Of a stretch of 56,758 bases of DNA, positions 35,107 to 44,727 are shown in pieces (positions within the stretch are counted from its first letter, which is position 1; every line of letters begins with the position of its first letter). A program made the translations under genes and the position numbers. Below the pieces are notes generated by a model, which saw nothing but the letters and a program-made list of their open reading frames with translations, ran no database searches and had not been told where the DNA came from. The DNA comes from an uncultured Croceitalea sp. Lineage in GTDB: Bacteria > Bacteroidota > Bacteroidia > Flavobacteriales > Flavobacteriaceae. Where the stretch lies: positions 1-56,758 of the forward strand of contig CALGQU010000171.1 of the NCBI GenBank assembly GCA_937959125.1. Reading direction: 5' to 3'.

Positions 35107-36138
35107 ATGCAACTGTACAATACGCTAAGTGCCAAGGAAAGGGAGAAACTTATTGAAGAGGCGGGCAAGGACCGCCTTACCATTTCTTTCTATACCTATG
35201 CGCACATAAGGAACACTACTGTTTTTAGGAACCATCTTTTTATACATTGGGACGCTTTGGACGTGCTCGGCAGAATTTATGTGGCGCATGAGGGTATAAA
35301 TGCGCAGCTTTCTGTCCCGGCCGAAAATTTTGAAGCCTTTAAAACACATTTGGACAGCATTTCTTTTCTAAAGGATGTGCGTTTGAATGTAGCTATTGAA
35401 CAGGACAACAAGTCCTTTTTAAAGTTGAAGGTAAAGGTGCGCGATAAAATAGTCGCGGACGGTCTAAATGATGCCTCGTTTGATGTGACCAATAAAGGGA
35501 TCCATGTCAACGCCCAACAGTTCAATACGCTTATTGAAGATCCGGATACGGTATTGGTAGATATGCGCAATCATTATGAAAGTGAGATTGGGCATTTTAA
35601 AAACGCCATCACCCCAGATGTGGACACCTTTAGGGACTCTTTGGATATCATAGAAGAAGATTTAAAAGACCATAAAGAAGATAAAAAGTTGGTGATGTAT
35701 TGTACTGGTGGAATTCGATGTGAAAAGGCCAGTGCCTATTACAAACACAAAGGCTTTAAGCAGGTCTACCAACTGGAAGGGGGGATTATTGAATATACCC
35801 GTCAAGTGAACGCCAACAACTTGGAAAATAAATTCTTAGGCAAGAACTTTGTCTTTGACCATCGCCGTGGTGAACGGATATCGGATGACGTTATTTCCAA
35901 CTGTCATCAATGTGGAAAACCTTGTGATTCGCATGAAAATTGTGCCAACGAGGCCTGCCACCTCCTTTTTATACAGTGTGCGGAATGTGCCGCTGCAATG
36001 GATAATTGCTGTTCCCAAGAGTGTAAGGAAATCCATGCCTTGCCCTTTGAAGAACAAAAACGATTACGAAAGGGAAAACACGCCAGTAACAAAATTTTTA
36101 AAAAGGGAAGATCACCGGTATTAAAGTTTAAAAAGTAA
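35107..36138 (+). CDS. trhO: tRNA uridine(34) hydroxylase / rhodanese-like protein
   Basis: A 343-residue YceA/TrhO family protein, which makes 5-hydroxyuridine at tRNA position 34 using O2. The N-terminal acylphosphatase-like domain contains RIYVAHEGINAQLSVP. The rhodanese domain has the active-site loop YCTGGIRCEKAS, with Cys199. The C-terminal tail is rich in paired cysteines (CHQCGKPC, CANEACH, CAECAAAMDNCCSQEC), a probable zinc-binding module. Length is normal for the family. Confidence 0.93.
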   Translation: MQLYNTLSAKEREKLIEEAGKDRLTISFYTYAHIRNTTVFRNHLFIHWDALDVLGRIYVAHEGINAQLSVPAENFEAFKTHLDSISFLKDVRLNVAIEQDNKSFLKLKVKVRDKIVADGLNDASFDVTNKGIHVNAQQFNTLIEDPDTVLVDMRNHYESEIGHFKNAITPDVDTFRDSLDIIEEDLKDHKEDKKLVMYCTGGIRCEKASAYYKHKGFKQVYQLEGGIIEYTRQVNANNLENKFLGKNFVFDHRRGERISDDVISNCHQCGKPCDSHENCANEACHLLFIQCAECAAAMDNCCSQECKEIHALPFEEQKRLRKGKHASNKIFKKGRSPVLKFKK

Positions 36139-36180
36139 TACCATTTAGCCATAGGAATTAGGCCAAAGAAAATGAATTGT

Positions 36181-36258
36181 TTTTTTGCTGTACAAAAAAG
36201 AAAATTTAAGCATAGCCTTAGCTACGGGTGTATTTTATTTTGAAGTACAGTGAAAAAA
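36181..36258. repeat. Inverted repeat in the trhO-ricT gap
   Basis: TTTTTTGCTGTAC (36181-36193) and GTACAGTGAAAAAA (36245-36258) are near-complementary with two mismatches over a 51-base spacer. The 264-base gap holds no open frame I can support. It could be a long hairpin in the ricT leader or a degenerate mobile repeat. Confidence 0.3.
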
Positions 36259-36402
36259 GAAACTTTTTATCGGATGAATTTCTATGGGTAAATGGTATAA
36301 GCCCTAGCAACTCCTTAATTTTATGCTATCTTTACTATTGAGTTAAATATGAACCCTATTTAAGAAAATTGCCCGCAATTTTCTTGATTCAAGATATAAA
36401 AT

Positions 36403-37572
36403 ATGGGATGTAGCAGTTGTTCAACCGGTAAGGATGGGCAACCGCGTGGATGCAAGAACAATGGTACTTGTGGCACAGATGGTTGTAACAAGCTTACAGT
36501 TTTTGACTGGCTTTCAAATATGGCATTGCCCAACGGGCAAAAACCTTTTGATTGTGTAGAAGTCAGGTTTAAGAACAGTAGAAAAGAGTTTTTTAGAAAT
36601 ACAGAGGGTCTTACCCTTTCCATTGGGGATGTTGTGGCCACCCAAGCAAAATCTGGACATGATGTAGGAATCGTGACCCTAACCGGGGAACTGGTCAAGG
36701 TGCAGATGAAAAAGAAAAAGGTTTCTTTTGAAAGCAAGGACCTTCCCAAGGTGTATAGAAAGGCTTCACAACGGGATATCGATATTTGGCAAAAATGCAG
36801 GGACAAGGAAGAAGAGATTCAAAAACGATCCCGTGAAATAGCCATAGCCCTTAAGCTGGAAATGAAATTGAGCGATGTGGAATTTCAAGGTGATGGCTCT
36901 AAAGCAACCTTTTACTATACGGCCGAAGACCGTGTAGATTTCCGCCAGTTGATAAAGGATATGGCCAAGGCCTTTAATATTCGCATAGAAATGCGGCAGA
37001 TCGGATATAGACAGGAGGCCCAACGTTTAGGTGGCATCGGCTCTTGTGGTCGTGAGCTTTGTTGTTCTACTTGGCTTACGGATTTTAGATCGGTAAGTAC
37101 GGCATCCGCCAGATACCAGCAATTGGCCTTGAACCCACAAAAACTTGCCGGGCAGTGCGGAAAATTAAAATGCTGTCTTAACTATGAACTGGACATGTAT
37201 TTGGAAGCACTAAAAGGGTTTCCAACCCAAGACAGTAAACTCCAGACTGAAAAAGGAGTGGCTTTTTGCCAAAAAACGGATATTTTTAAAGAGTTACTAT
37301 GGTTTTCCTATAAAAACGAACCTGCCAATTGGCATACGCTCCACAAGGATCAGGTCTTGGAAATACTGGAAATGAATAAAGCCAATAAAAAAGTGGCCAG
37401 TTTGGAAATGTATGCCGCGGACAATGTGGTGCCAGAAGAAAAGATGTCCTTTGAAAATGTTGTGGGCCAAGATAGCCTTAACCGTTTTGACAAACCCAAG
37501 CATCGCAATAAAAACAGGCGAAAAAAGAAAAAACGTCCCAATAACAAAAAACAGTTCGCAAAAAATGGCTAA
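36403..37572 (+). CDS. ricT: PSP1/RicT-like regulatory protein
   Basis: A 389-residue member of the RicT/YaaT (PSP1) family, which in Bacillus forms an Fe-S-containing complex that promotes RNA processing. The N-terminus is Cys-rich (GCSSCSTGKDGQPRGC, then CGTDGC). The PSP1 core contains GSKATFYYTAEDRVDFRQL and the Cys-containing GIGSCGRELCCSTW and GQCGKLKCCLNYE. The last 25 residues are strongly basic (KHRNKNRRKKKKR), suggesting RNA contact. Its 3' end overlaps gldH by 8 bases. Confidence 0.9.
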   Translation: MGCSSCSTGKDGQPRGCKNNGTCGTDGCNKLTVFDWLSNMALPNGQKPFDCVEVRFKNSRKEFFRNTEGLTLSIGDVVATQAKSGHDVGIVTLTGELVKVQMKKKKVSFESKDLPKVYRKASQRDIDIWQKCRDKEEEIQKRSREIAIALKLEMKLSDVEFQGDGSKATFYYTAEDRVDFRQLIKDMAKAFNIRIEMRQIGYRQEAQRLGGIGSCGRELCCSTWLTDFRSVSTASARYQQLALNPQKLAGQCGKLKCCLNYELDMYLEALKGFPTQDSKLQTEKGVAFCQKTDIFKELLWFSYKNEPANWHTLHKDQVLEILEMNKANKKVASLEMYAADNVVPEEKMSFENVVGQDSLNRFDKPKHRNKNRRKKKKRPNNKKQFAKNG

Positions 37573-38047
37573 GAGATTGATTCTTGTGTTGGCCGTTGTA
37601 CTGCTGCAATCTTGTGAAAGCAACACGGTATATTCAGAATATCAAAACCTCAACAACGGTACTTGGAACGTTACGGATACCTTGGAATTCCATTTTCCGG
37701 AAATGGATAGCACGGCAACATACAACATGTTCATCAACGTACGCAATGACAATGGATTTGCTTTTAGCAACTTATTTTTAATCACGGAATTTTCCGGACC
37801 TGCGGGGAACACCGTAAAGGATACGTTGGAGTATGAAATGGCCCAACCAGACGGCACATGGCTTGGTAAAGGTGTAGGTAGCATTAAGGAAAGCAAACTG
37901 TGGTTTAGGGAAAACGTCGTTTTTCCGGATTCTGGCGTATATCATATGAAGGTGTCCCACGCCATGCGCAAGAATGGCCAAATAAACGGACTCCAAGAAT
38001 TAAAAGGAATCACGGATGTTGGTGTCCAAATTGAAAAAGCACAATAG
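37565..38047 (+). CDS. gldH: Gliding motility lipoprotein GldH
   Basis: A 160-residue lipoprotein needed for gliding in Flavobacterium. The start is the ATG at 37565 (MAKRLILVLAVVLLQSC, Cys17); the longer frame upstream is out-of-frame coding of ricT. The mature part is beta-rich, with TWNVTDTLEFHFPEMD and NIF-like blocks typical of GldH. The order ricT-gldH-PBP1A is conserved in related genomes as far as I recall. Confidence 0.9.
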   Translation: MAKRLILVLAVVLLQSCESNTVYSEYQNLNNGTWNVTDTLEFHFPEMDSTATYNMFINVRNDNGFAFSNLFLITEFSGPAGNTVKDTLEYEMAQPDGTWLGKGVGSIKESKLWFRENVVFPDSGVYHMKVSHAMRKNGQINGLQELKGITDVGVQIEKAQ

Positions 38048-38052
38048 ATATC

Positions 38053-40383
38053 ATGGCGCAGGCTAAAAAACAAAAGAATCGATTTTTTAAGTTCATCAAA
38101 TGGTTTTGGGTATTGTTTGGAACGGGGCTCTTATTGGCCGTGATGGTTTTTCTGTTAGCATCATGGGGCGTATTTGGTGAAATGCCGGAATATGAATATT
38201 TAGAAAACCCAGAAACCAATCTGGCTACGGAGTTTATCTCTTCGGATGGGGAAACCTTGGGCAAACTGTATTTGGATGACAATAGGACCCCGGTAGATTT
38301 CAAGGACTTGCCGGATAATTTGGTAAATGCGCTCATAGCTACGGAAGATGCCCGTTTTTATGATCACGCAGGCATTGATGCCAGGGGGTTTGTGAGGGCT
38401 TTGGCCTATTTGGGAAAAAAGGGTGGTGCCAGTACCATCTCACAACAATTAGCTAGGCAATTGTTCGTTGGTGTCCGTTCAAGAAATAAAGTTGAAGCAA
38501 TTACCCAGAAAATAAAGGAATGGGTATTGGCTACCCGTTTGGAAAGGCAATACACCAAAGAAGAAATTATAGCCATGTATTTCAACATCTATGATTTTGG
38601 GAATAATGCCGATGGTATTCGGTCCGCTTCACGTATTTATTTTGGGAAGGAGCCACAAGAACTAAGGATAGAAGAATCTGCAATGCTCGTGGGGATGTTT
38701 AAAAACTCTTCGCTCTATAATCCAAGGCCCCACCGTAACCCAGAGGGCACAAAGAATAGGAGAAATGTAGTCTTGGCCCAAATGTCCAAATACGGCTTTT
38801 TAGATGCCAAAGTCAAGGATTCGTTGCAACAATTAGAACTCAATTTAAACTATAATCCAGAATCGCACAGGGAGGGTCTGGCCACCTATTTTAGGATGTA
38901 CATGCAAAAATGGCTGAACAGATGGGTGGATAAGAACCCTAAGCCCGGTGGCGAAAAGTATAATATTTATTTGGACGGTCTTAAAGTATATACTACCATA
39001 GATTCTCGCATGCAGCAAAATGCGGAAAAAGCGGTAGAGGCCCATATGGCCAAGTTACAGGCAGAATTTTTTGTACAGAACACCCCAGAACGGAACCCTA
39101 CAACGCCTTTCTTGGATTTGGAGACTTTTGAGATTGATAATATCATGGAACGCGCCATAAAGACGTCACAACGATGGAGGGCGCTTAAAAGGCAAGGTGT
39201 TTCAGAAAATGAGGTAAGGGCTTCTTTTAGAAAGAAAACAGAGATGACCGTTTTTGATTGGAACAGTGATTCCTATGAAAAGGATACGGTGATGACCCCA
39301 TTGGATTCCATCAGATATTATAAAACCTTTTTACGCACGGCCATGATGTCCATGGAACCGCAAACAGGCCATGTAAAAGCTTGGGTAGGAGGTATTGATT
39401 ACAAACATTTTCAGTATGACAATGTTATCCAAGGGGCAAGACAGGCGGGCTCCACCTTTAAGCCTTTTGTGTATGCCGCTGCCATAGACCAGCTGCGTTT
39501 ATCGCCCTGTGATTCCCTGCCCGATACCCAGTACTGTATAGAACCTTTAAAACATGGGAATCCAGAAGCATGGTGCCCAAAAAACTCAGACGGTAAATAT
39601 TCCGGTGAAAAGCGGACCTTAAAGAATGCCTTGGCCAACTCCGTAAATACGATAACCGCAAGGTTGATCGATGAGGTTGGGCCAGGTTCCGTGGTCAATA
39701 TTGCCAAGAATATGGGGCTAACGCGAGAAATTCCTGAAGTACCTTCCATTGCCTTGGGCACCCCGGACTTTAATGTCTATGAGATGGTAGGTGCCTACGG
39801 AACATTTGCCAATCAAGGAGTATATGTAAAGCCGGTTATGGTAACCAGAATCGAAGACAAAAATGGAACGGTCCTCTATGAATATGTTCCTGAGACCAAG
39901 GATGTCCTGAGTAAAGATGTAGCCTATGCCATGGTCAATTTAATGGAAGGGGTAACGGAGCATGGTTCCGGCGCAAGATTGCGCCATTCATGGAATAAGA
40001 ACAATACCGTTTATAAAGAGATTATTACGGGGTATCCCTACAGCTTGTCCAATCCTATTGCCGGAAAGACGGGTACGACCCAAAACCAAAGTGACGGTTG
40101 GTTTATGGGAATGGTACCTAATTTGGTAACCGGCGTATGGGTAGGTGGTGAGGAGCGTGCGACACACTTTAAGAGTATCCTGTACGGACAAGGAGCTTCA
40201 ATGGCACTGCCTATTTGGGGGATGTATATGAAAGCGAACTATGAAAATGAAGAATTAGGGGTTTCCAAAGCTGCTTTTCCGGAACCAAAGGACCTATCCA
40301 TTAATGTGGATTGTTCCAAGGTGGTCGAGGAAATGAAAGAAGATTTGGATATTGAGGATGACTTGGAAGACCTAGATTTCTAA
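38053..40383 (+). CDS. Class A penicillin-binding protein 1A (bifunctional)
   Basis: A 776-residue peptidoglycan synthase. A membrane anchor lies at about 15-38. The glycosyltransferase domain (about 65-240) carries [14 protein letters not shown] with Glu98. The transpeptidase domain has the SxxK nucleophile Ser467-T-F-Lys470, the SxN motif (NSVNT) and KTG at 672-674. The C-terminal tail is acidic ([16 protein letters not shown]). It begins 5 bases after gldH and is probably co-transcribed. Confidence 0.95.
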   Translation: MAQAKKQKNRFFKFIKWFWVLFGTGLLLAVMVFLLASWGVFGEMPEYEYLENPETNLATEFISSDGETLGKLYLDDNRTPVDFKDLPDNLVNALIATEDARFYDHAGIDARGFVRALAYLGKKGGASTISQQLARQLFVGVRSRNKVEAITQKIKEWVLATRLERQYTKEEIIAMYFNIYDFGNNADGIRSASRIYFGKEPQELRIEESAMLVGMFKNSSLYNPRPHRNPEGTKNRRNVVLAQMSKYGFLDAKVKDSLQQLELNLNYNPESHREGLATYFRMYMQKWLNRWVDKNPKPGGEKYNIYLDGLKVYTTIDSRMQQNAEKAVEAHMAKLQAEFFVQNTPERNPTTPFLDLETFEIDNIMERAIKTSQRWRALKRQGVSENEVRASFRKKTEMTVFDWNSDSYEKDTVMTPLDSIRYYKTFLRTAMMSMEPQTGHVKAWVGGIDYKHFQYDNVIQGARQAGSTFKPFVYAAAIDQLRLSPCDSLPDTQYCIEPLKHGNPEAWCPKNSDGKYSGEKRTLKNALANSVNTITARLIDEVGPGSVVNIAKNMGLTREIPEVPSIALGTPDFNVYEMVGAYGTFANQGVYVKPVMVTRIEDKNGTVLYEYVPETKDVLSKDVAYAMVNLMEGVTEHGSGARLRHSWNKNNTVYKEIITGYPYSLSNPIAGKTGTTQNQSDGWFMGMVPNLVTGVWVGGEERATHFKSILYGQGASMALPIWGMYMKANYENEELGVSKAAFPEPKDLSINVDCSKVVEEMKEDLDIEDDLEDLDF

Positions 40384-40394
40384 ACGGAAGGGAA

Positions 40395-41093
40395 ATGATA
40401 AAAAAAACGGTTGCGAACGTTGGCGATGCATTAACAGGGGTGAAGGATGGGATGACCTTTATGCTAGGGGGATTTGGCCTTTGCGGAATCCCTGAAAACG
40501 CCATTGCAGAATTGGTCCGTTTGGGCATTGCGAACATCACCTGCATTTCCAATAATGCCGGGGTAGACGATTTTGGTCTGGGATTATTGCTTAAAAACCA
40601 TCAAATAAAAAAAATGATTTCTTCCTATGTAGGGGAAAATGAAGAATTTGAACGGCAGATGTTAAGTGGTGAGCTAGAGGTAGAATTGACCCCGCAAGGG
40701 ACCCTAGCAGAAAAATGTAGGGCCGCACAAGCTGGTTTCCCTGCTTTTTATACCCCCGCAGGATATGGGACTGAAGTAGCGGAAGGAAAAGAGACCCGTG
40801 AATTTGACGGAAAAATGTATGTCTTGGAACCTGCCTTTAAAGCGGACTTCGCCTTTGTAAAAGCGTGGAAAGGAGACGAGGCGGGAAACCTCATTTTTAA
40901 GGGAACCGCACGTAATTTTAATCCCTGTATGTGCGGTGCGGCAACGATAACGGTTGCTGAGGTGGAAGAGTTGCTGCCAGCAGGAAGTTTGGATCCCAAT
41001 GAAATCCATATACCGGGAATTTTTGTACAGCGTATATTCAAGGGCGAAACCTATGAAAAGCGTATTGAGCAGAGGACAGTAAGGAATATTTAG
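40395..41093 (+). CDS. scoA: CoA transferase subunit A (3-oxoacid type)
   Basis: Alpha subunit, 232 residues, of a succinyl-CoA:3-ketoacid (acetoacetate) CoA transferase. Family blocks include [15 protein letters not shown] and [13 protein letters not shown]. It must pair with the beta subunit encoded at 41476. A small unrelated gene lies between the two with 2-base gaps on both sides, an unusual break in a normally adjacent pair. Confidence 0.92.
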   Translation: MIKKTVANVGDALTGVKDGMTFMLGGFGLCGIPENAIAELVRLGIANITCISNNAGVDDFGLGLLLKNHQIKKMISSYVGENEEFERQMLSGELEVELTPQGTLAEKCRAAQAGFPAFYTPAGYGTEVAEGKETREFDGKMYVLEPAFKADFAFVKAWKGDEAGNLIFKGTARNFNPCMCGAATITVAEVEELLPAGSLDPNEIHIPGIFVQRIFKGETYEKRIEQRTVRNI

Positions 41094-41095
41094 AG

Positions 41096-41473
41096 ATGAG
41101 GCTAGTTTATACTTGCTCGATTTGTAAAAAACAAAATGTTTTTAAACCTAAAATGGAATCAAGAGCTCACCTACAAATGAAATTTGGTGATGAAGTAAAA
41201 GTAAATTGCAACAATTGTGGCAAATTTGAAAAGAAACATATTAACCGCATAAGTGCTGTCATAGATCAAAGACTAGTTATTGGAGGTTTTATTGCAGGAT
41301 TGGCCTTCGGTGTTATCTTCTGCATTTATATTTTCTTTATAGCCAATGTCAGTCTATCTTTTTGGAAAGCGATAGCGGCATTTGGAGGTGCAATCGCTGG
41401 TATTCCCGTTTTCCTCTGGAATAGGGAGAATACTGCCGTAGGTAATTTTAACAGGTACGCTATTAAAAGATAA
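41096..41473 (+). CDS. Small zinc-ribbon membrane protein inserted between CoA-transferase genes
   Basis: A 125-residue protein with an N-terminal zinc-ribbon-like pair of CxxC motifs (YTCSICKKQ at 6-14 and NCNNCGKF near 38-45), then two membrane helices (about 62-84 and 90-108). The base composition is A/T-richer than both flanking genes. The two-base spacing on each side suggests translation as part of the scoA-scoB transcript. I recognise no family with a known role; DUF-type flavobacterial membrane proteins with this layout exist. Confidence 0.72.
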   Translation: MRLVYTCSICKKQNVFKPKMESRAHLQMKFGDEVKVNCNNCGKFEKKHINRISAVIDQRLVIGGFIAGLAFGVIFCIYIFFIANVSLSFWKAIAAFGGAIAGIPVFLWNRENTAVGNFNRYAIKR

Positions 41474-41475
41474 TC

Positions 41476-42129
41476 ATGCTTGATAAAAATGGAATAGCAA
41501 AACGGATAGCCCAAGAGGTGCAGGATGGATATTACGTGAATCTGGGAATAGGTATCCCCACCTTGGTGGCCAATTTTGTGCGTGATGATATTAGCGTTGA
41601 ATTCCAAAGCGAGAACGGCGTTTTGGGCATGGGTCCTTTCCCCTACGAAGGTGAGGAAGATGCCGACATCATTAATGCGGGAAAACAGACAATAACGACC
41701 TTGCCAGGAGCTTCGTTCTTTGATTCGGCGACCAGTTTTTCCATGATTAGAGGAAAACATGTGGATTTAACCATATTGGGTGCTATGGAAGTAGCGGAGA
41801 ATGGGGATATTGCCAATTGGAAAATTCCCGGAAAAATGGTCAAAGGAATGGGCGGTGCCATGGACTTGGTAGCATCGGCAGAAAACATTATCGTTGCTAT
41901 GATGCATACGAATAGGGCAGGCGCATCAAAATTATTGAAGAAATGTAGTTTACCGCTTACGGGGGTAGCTTGTGTAAAAAAGATAGTGACCAACTTGGCC
42001 GTTTTGGAAGTGGTAGAGGAGGGCTTCCTACTTTTGGAACGGGCGCCCGGGGTTTCCGTAGATGAGATTAAAGCGGCTACGGAAGGTAATTTAATGGTTA
42101 ATGGAACCATTCCGGAAATGAGTATCTAG
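41476..42129 (+). CDS. scoB: CoA transferase subunit B (3-oxoacid type)
   Basis: Beta subunit, 217 residues. The glycine-rich GIGIPTLVANF and the catalytic-glutamate segment QSENGVLGMGP (Glu in SENG forms the CoA thioester) are present. It ends normally at NGTIPEMSI. The stop is TAG followed at once by TGA, and the same frame then stays open for 62 codons, described under the next feature. Confidence 0.93.
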   Translation: MLDKNGIAKRIAQEVQDGYYVNLGIGIPTLVANFVRDDISVEFQSENGVLGMGPFPYEGEEDADIINAGKQTITTLPGASFFDSATSFSMIRGKHVDLTILGAMEVAENGDIANWKIPGKMVKGMGGAMDLVASAENIIVAMMHTNRAGASKLLKKCSLPLTGVACVKKIVTNLAVLEVVEEGFLLLERAPGVSVDEIKAATEGNLMVNGTIPEMSI

Positions 42130-42596
42130 TGAGTCGTTTTCGGTAAACTAAATGGAGGCAGCCCGAAAGCCATCGGAGTATTATATCCTTTGGTAGTGCC
42201 AATAAAAACAGAAGGTTTCTACCCTACACCACGTTCTAAATTAAGTTCACAACAAAAAGTTTCGGTTATGGAACGCTTGCGCGTACTTTGTAGTCATAAA
42301 GAATTCCCCAAATTAACCTAATAAATCCTAGAGTGATGATTACCGAATTTAACCACAGTCCTGTAGAGCAAGAAATCCAGGTATACCGCAATGATTTTTT
42401 TAGCGGTATAATGCGGTTGGTAAAAAAACTGTTCATGTTTTAAACCAACGTGCCGAACTCATTCAGACTTTTCAGTTAGCTAAAAAATAGCTGATTATCT
42501 CTTTAATCCAAAAAGTTTAAAAGAGTTCACAAAAAAATTTGAAGCCCAACATATGTTGGGCTTTTTTATTTGTACTCAATTCCTTTTCTTTAATGC
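42130..42596. other. 467-base gap with decayed coding fragments
   Basis: No intact gene is supported. On the plus strand 42133-42321 is open for 62 codons in the scoB frame (includes GGSPKAIGVLYPLVVP and SVMERLRVL). Pieces then follow in other frames: MITEFNHSPVEQEIQVYRND from about 42335, and RYNAVGKKTVHVLNQRAE ending at a TAG near 42490. None is recognisable. The pattern fits a decayed gene, but chance cannot be excluded. A terminator closes the region. Confidence 0.4.
42543..42568 (+). terminator. Rho-independent terminator
   Basis: The palindrome AGCCCAACATATGTTGGGCT is followed by TTTTT. It separates the scoAB transcript or its debris from the GNAT gene. Confidence 0.85.
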
Positions 42597-43115
42597 ATGA
42601 AGCTGCATATTGTTCCCTGTAACATAGCACATGTGAAAACCTTGGCTGAAATTTCCAAAAGCACTTTTTCAGAGGCCTTTGAAGCCGCTAACGACCCCAA
42701 GGATTTTAACCTGTATTTGGAACAGGCCTTTTCCTTGGAGAAGCTCAGTGACGAGCTGCAAGAGCCCAATACTTCCTTTTACTTTGCTTACCATAATGAT
42801 AACCCCATAGCCTACTTTAAGCTAAACTGGGGTGATGCGCAATCAGAATTTAAGGAATTTGAAGGTATGGAGTTGGAAAGGATTTACGTAATTTCAGACC
42901 AACAAGGAAAAGGTGTGGGCAAGCAGCTGTTGGATGGGATTTTCAGTATTGCAAAGAAAAAGGGAATCCGCTATGTATGGTTAGGGGTTTGGCAAGAAAA
43001 TCCAAAGGCGGTCGCCTTTTATGAAAGGCACGGTTTTAAAAAGATAGGCACTCATCCTTATGATATTGGTACGGACCGGCAAACAGATTGGTTAATGAAA
43101 AAAGAAGTTATATGA
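42597..43115 (+). CDS. GNAT family N-acetyltransferase
   Basis: A 172-residue acetyltransferase. The acetyl-CoA-binding motif is ERIYVISDQQGKGVGKQLLDG (Q/RxxGxG/A within), followed by KAVAFYERHGFKKIGTH, the usual GNAT C-terminal block. It resembles small-molecule or diamine acetyltransferases; substrate unknown. Its stop overlaps the next start (ATGA). Confidence 0.92.
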   Translation: MKLHIVPCNIAHVKTLAEISKSTFSEAFEAANDPKDFNLYLEQAFSLEKLSDELQEPNTSFYFAYHNDNPIAYFKLNWGDAQSEFKEFEGMELERIYVISDQQGKGVGKQLLDGIFSIAKKKGIRYVWLGVWQENPKAVAFYERHGFKKIGTHPYDIGTDRQTDWLMKKEVI

Positions 43116-44278
43116 TGAAAAGAACACTAGTGCTAGGAATGGGGATGTTTATTATTGGGTGGAATACCGTGCATGCGCAAGAGTACTATTTTCCGGAAAG
43201 GAACGCAGTATGGGAACAAAAGGTGCCAAAAGATTATGAGCTGAACGATGAGGCCTTAAAAAAAGCGGTGGACTTTGCCAAGGCCAACGAATATTCCGGT
43301 TCCCGGGATTTGCGTATCGCCATTGTAAAAGGGTTTGAACGGGAACCTTTTCATAAAATTTTGGGACCTACCAAAAAGAGGGGCGGCCCTGCGGGGATGA
43401 TTTTAAAGAATGGGTATGTGGTGGCTTCTTGGGGAGATACCAAACGGGTAGATATGACTTTTAGCGTAACCAAGAGCTTTCTGTCGACCATAGCAGGATT
43501 GGCCGTTGACCAAAAACGCATTGCCAACACTAAGGATGAGGTAAGGAACTATATTTGGGACGGTACCTTCCAAGGAGAACACAATTCCAAAATTACCTGG
43601 GAACATTTATTACAACAAAATTCAGCATGGTCTGGGGAGTTGTGGGGTGTTAAGGATTGGGCCGATCGTCCACCTAAAGAAGGAAGTTTGGATGATTGGA
43701 GGTTTGAGAAACCAAAGGAACCCGGGACGGTCATGGAGTATAATGACGTACGGGTAAATGTACTGGCCTATGCACTTACCCATGTTTGGCGTAAACCCCT
43801 GCCCATGGTTTTAAAGGAAGAGGTTATGGATAAAATTGGGGCTTCCTCTACATGGCGTTGGCACGGTTATGATCATGCATGGACGGAAATTGATGGAATC
43901 AACATGAAGTCCGTTACGGGCGGCGGCCATTCCGGGGCGGGCCTGTTTATTTCAACGGAAGATATGGCACGGTTTGGGTTGTTGTTTCTAAATGGGGGGA
44001 AATGGAAAAATGACCGCTTGCTTTCCAAAGAATGGATTGCCCAAGCGACCTTGCCCTCGAAACCCAATGTAAATTATGGCTATATGTGGTGGCTAAATGA
44101 AAAAGGGGCCCGGCATTGGGAAAAGCTATCGGAAAATCTATATTATGCCGCCGGGTTTGGGGGTAACTTTATTGTTATTGATACCGAAAATAACTTGGTT
44201 ACTGTTACTAGGTGGTTAGAACCCAATAAGATTGGGGACTTTATGCGTTTGGTCAACGCAGCTACATTAGAGTTTTAA
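43112..44278 (+). CDS. Secreted serine hydrolase (beta-lactamase/PBP4-type)
   Basis: A 389-residue class C beta-lactamase-fold hydrolase; the start overlaps the GNAT stop, with MMKRTLVLGMGMF beginning a signal peptide that ends at VHAQ. The nucleophile motif S-x-x-K is Ser118-V-T-Lys121, and the Y-x-N motif is YND near residue 210. The block GGGHSGAGLFISTEDMARFGLLFLNGG is typical of esterase/peptidase members. A beta-lactam resistance role should not be assumed. Confidence 0.88.
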   Translation: MMKRTLVLGMGMFIIGWNTVHAQEYYFPERNAVWEQKVPKDYELNDEALKKAVDFAKANEYSGSRDLRIAIVKGFEREPFHKILGPTKKRGGPAGMILKNGYVVASWGDTKRVDMTFSVTKSFLSTIAGLAVDQKRIANTKDEVRNYIWDGTFQGEHNSKITWEHLLQQNSAWSGELWGVKDWADRPPKEGSLDDWRFEKPKEPGTVMEYNDVRVNVLAYALTHVWRKPLPMVLKEEVMDKIGASSTWRWHGYDHAWTEIDGINMKSVTGGGHSGAGLFISTEDMARFGLLFLNGGKWKNDRLLSKEWIAQATLPSKPNVNYGYMWWLNEKGARHWEKLSENLYYAAGFGGNFIVIDTENNLVTVTRWLEPNKIGDFMRLVNAATLEF

Positions 44279-44587
44279 CATAGTGTCCATAAAAAGCATG
44301 TCTCCCTCCGCTTGAAGTTTTTGGGCAATGGAGTTTTCAAAAGCAACATGAATTAGAAGTGCTATGGCCTTGGCGTTTGATTTGGTCAAACTATTGGTTC
44401 TATAAACCACATCCCTGATCGTAGAAAAACTTACGCTACTCCTAAGGGCAATATTGGCAAGATCGTTTTTACTGGTGGTTCTTCTTAAAACGTTTGAAAG
44501 ACGTTCAGATATGGGTTTGCCATAATCGTCGTCGGTAAACATGGTTTCGTTCCTAATGATTAGGCTGTACTTTTGTGATGAAGGCAT
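44267..44587 (-). CDS. Small protein of unknown function
   Basis: A 106-residue, mostly helical, basic protein (SERLSNVLRRTTSKNDLANIALRSSVSFSTIRDVVYRTNSL). The middle resembles a helix-turn-helix, but I recognise no family. It overlaps the 3' end of the serine hydrolase gene by 12 bases and is divergent from the XRE/S24-like regulator, with a palindrome 14 bases before its start. That suggests it is real and controlled with the regulator. Confidence 0.55.
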   Translation of the reverse strand: MPSSQKYSLIIRNETMFTDDDYGKPISERLSNVLRRTTSKNDLANIALRSSVSFSTIRDVVYRTNSLTKSNAKAIALLIHVAFENSIAQKLQAEGDMLFMDTMLKL

Positions 44588-44600
44588 AGCACTGTTTTAA

Positions 44601-44618
44601 GCATTGGATATCTAATGC
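44601..44618. promoter_or_regulatory. Palindrome upstream of the 44267-44587 gene
   Basis: GCATTGGATATCTAATGC is an 18-bp palindrome centred on GATATC with a single mismatched pair. It starts 14 bases before the leftward start codon, a good operator position. Confidence 0.5.
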
Positions 44619-44646
44619 GTGTTAGTATTCTATTCTTATATTTGTT

Positions 44647-44661
44647 TGTAATCCAATTACA
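44647..44661. promoter_or_regulatory. Palindrome in the divergent region
   Basis: TGTAAT and ATTACA are perfect 6-bp arms around CCA. It is the middle one of three symmetrical sites between the divergent genes. Confidence 0.4.
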
Positions 44662-44673
44662 GAAATCTGATTG

Positions 44674-44707
44674 ATTTTTGCATATACCCATAAATATATG
44701 CAAAAAT
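44674..44707. promoter_or_regulatory. Operator candidate for the XRE/S24-like regulator
   Basis: ATTTTTGCATATA (44674-44686) and its exact reverse complement (44695-44707) form 13-bp arms around an 8-base spacer. It ends 20 bases before the regulator start codon, so binding there would repress the regulator's own gene. Confidence 0.65.
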
Positions 44708-44727
44708 ATTTCATATAAGTATAGAAT

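Noticed and set aside
41643-42110. 155-codon minus-strand frame opposite scoB
   Set aside because: Shadow of scoB; no plausible start context or family.
15231-44278. Hydrolase and beta-lactamase-like genes as antibiotic resistance
   Set aside because: The MFS exporter and serine hydrolase belong to broad families; nothing in the motifs shows drug specificity.
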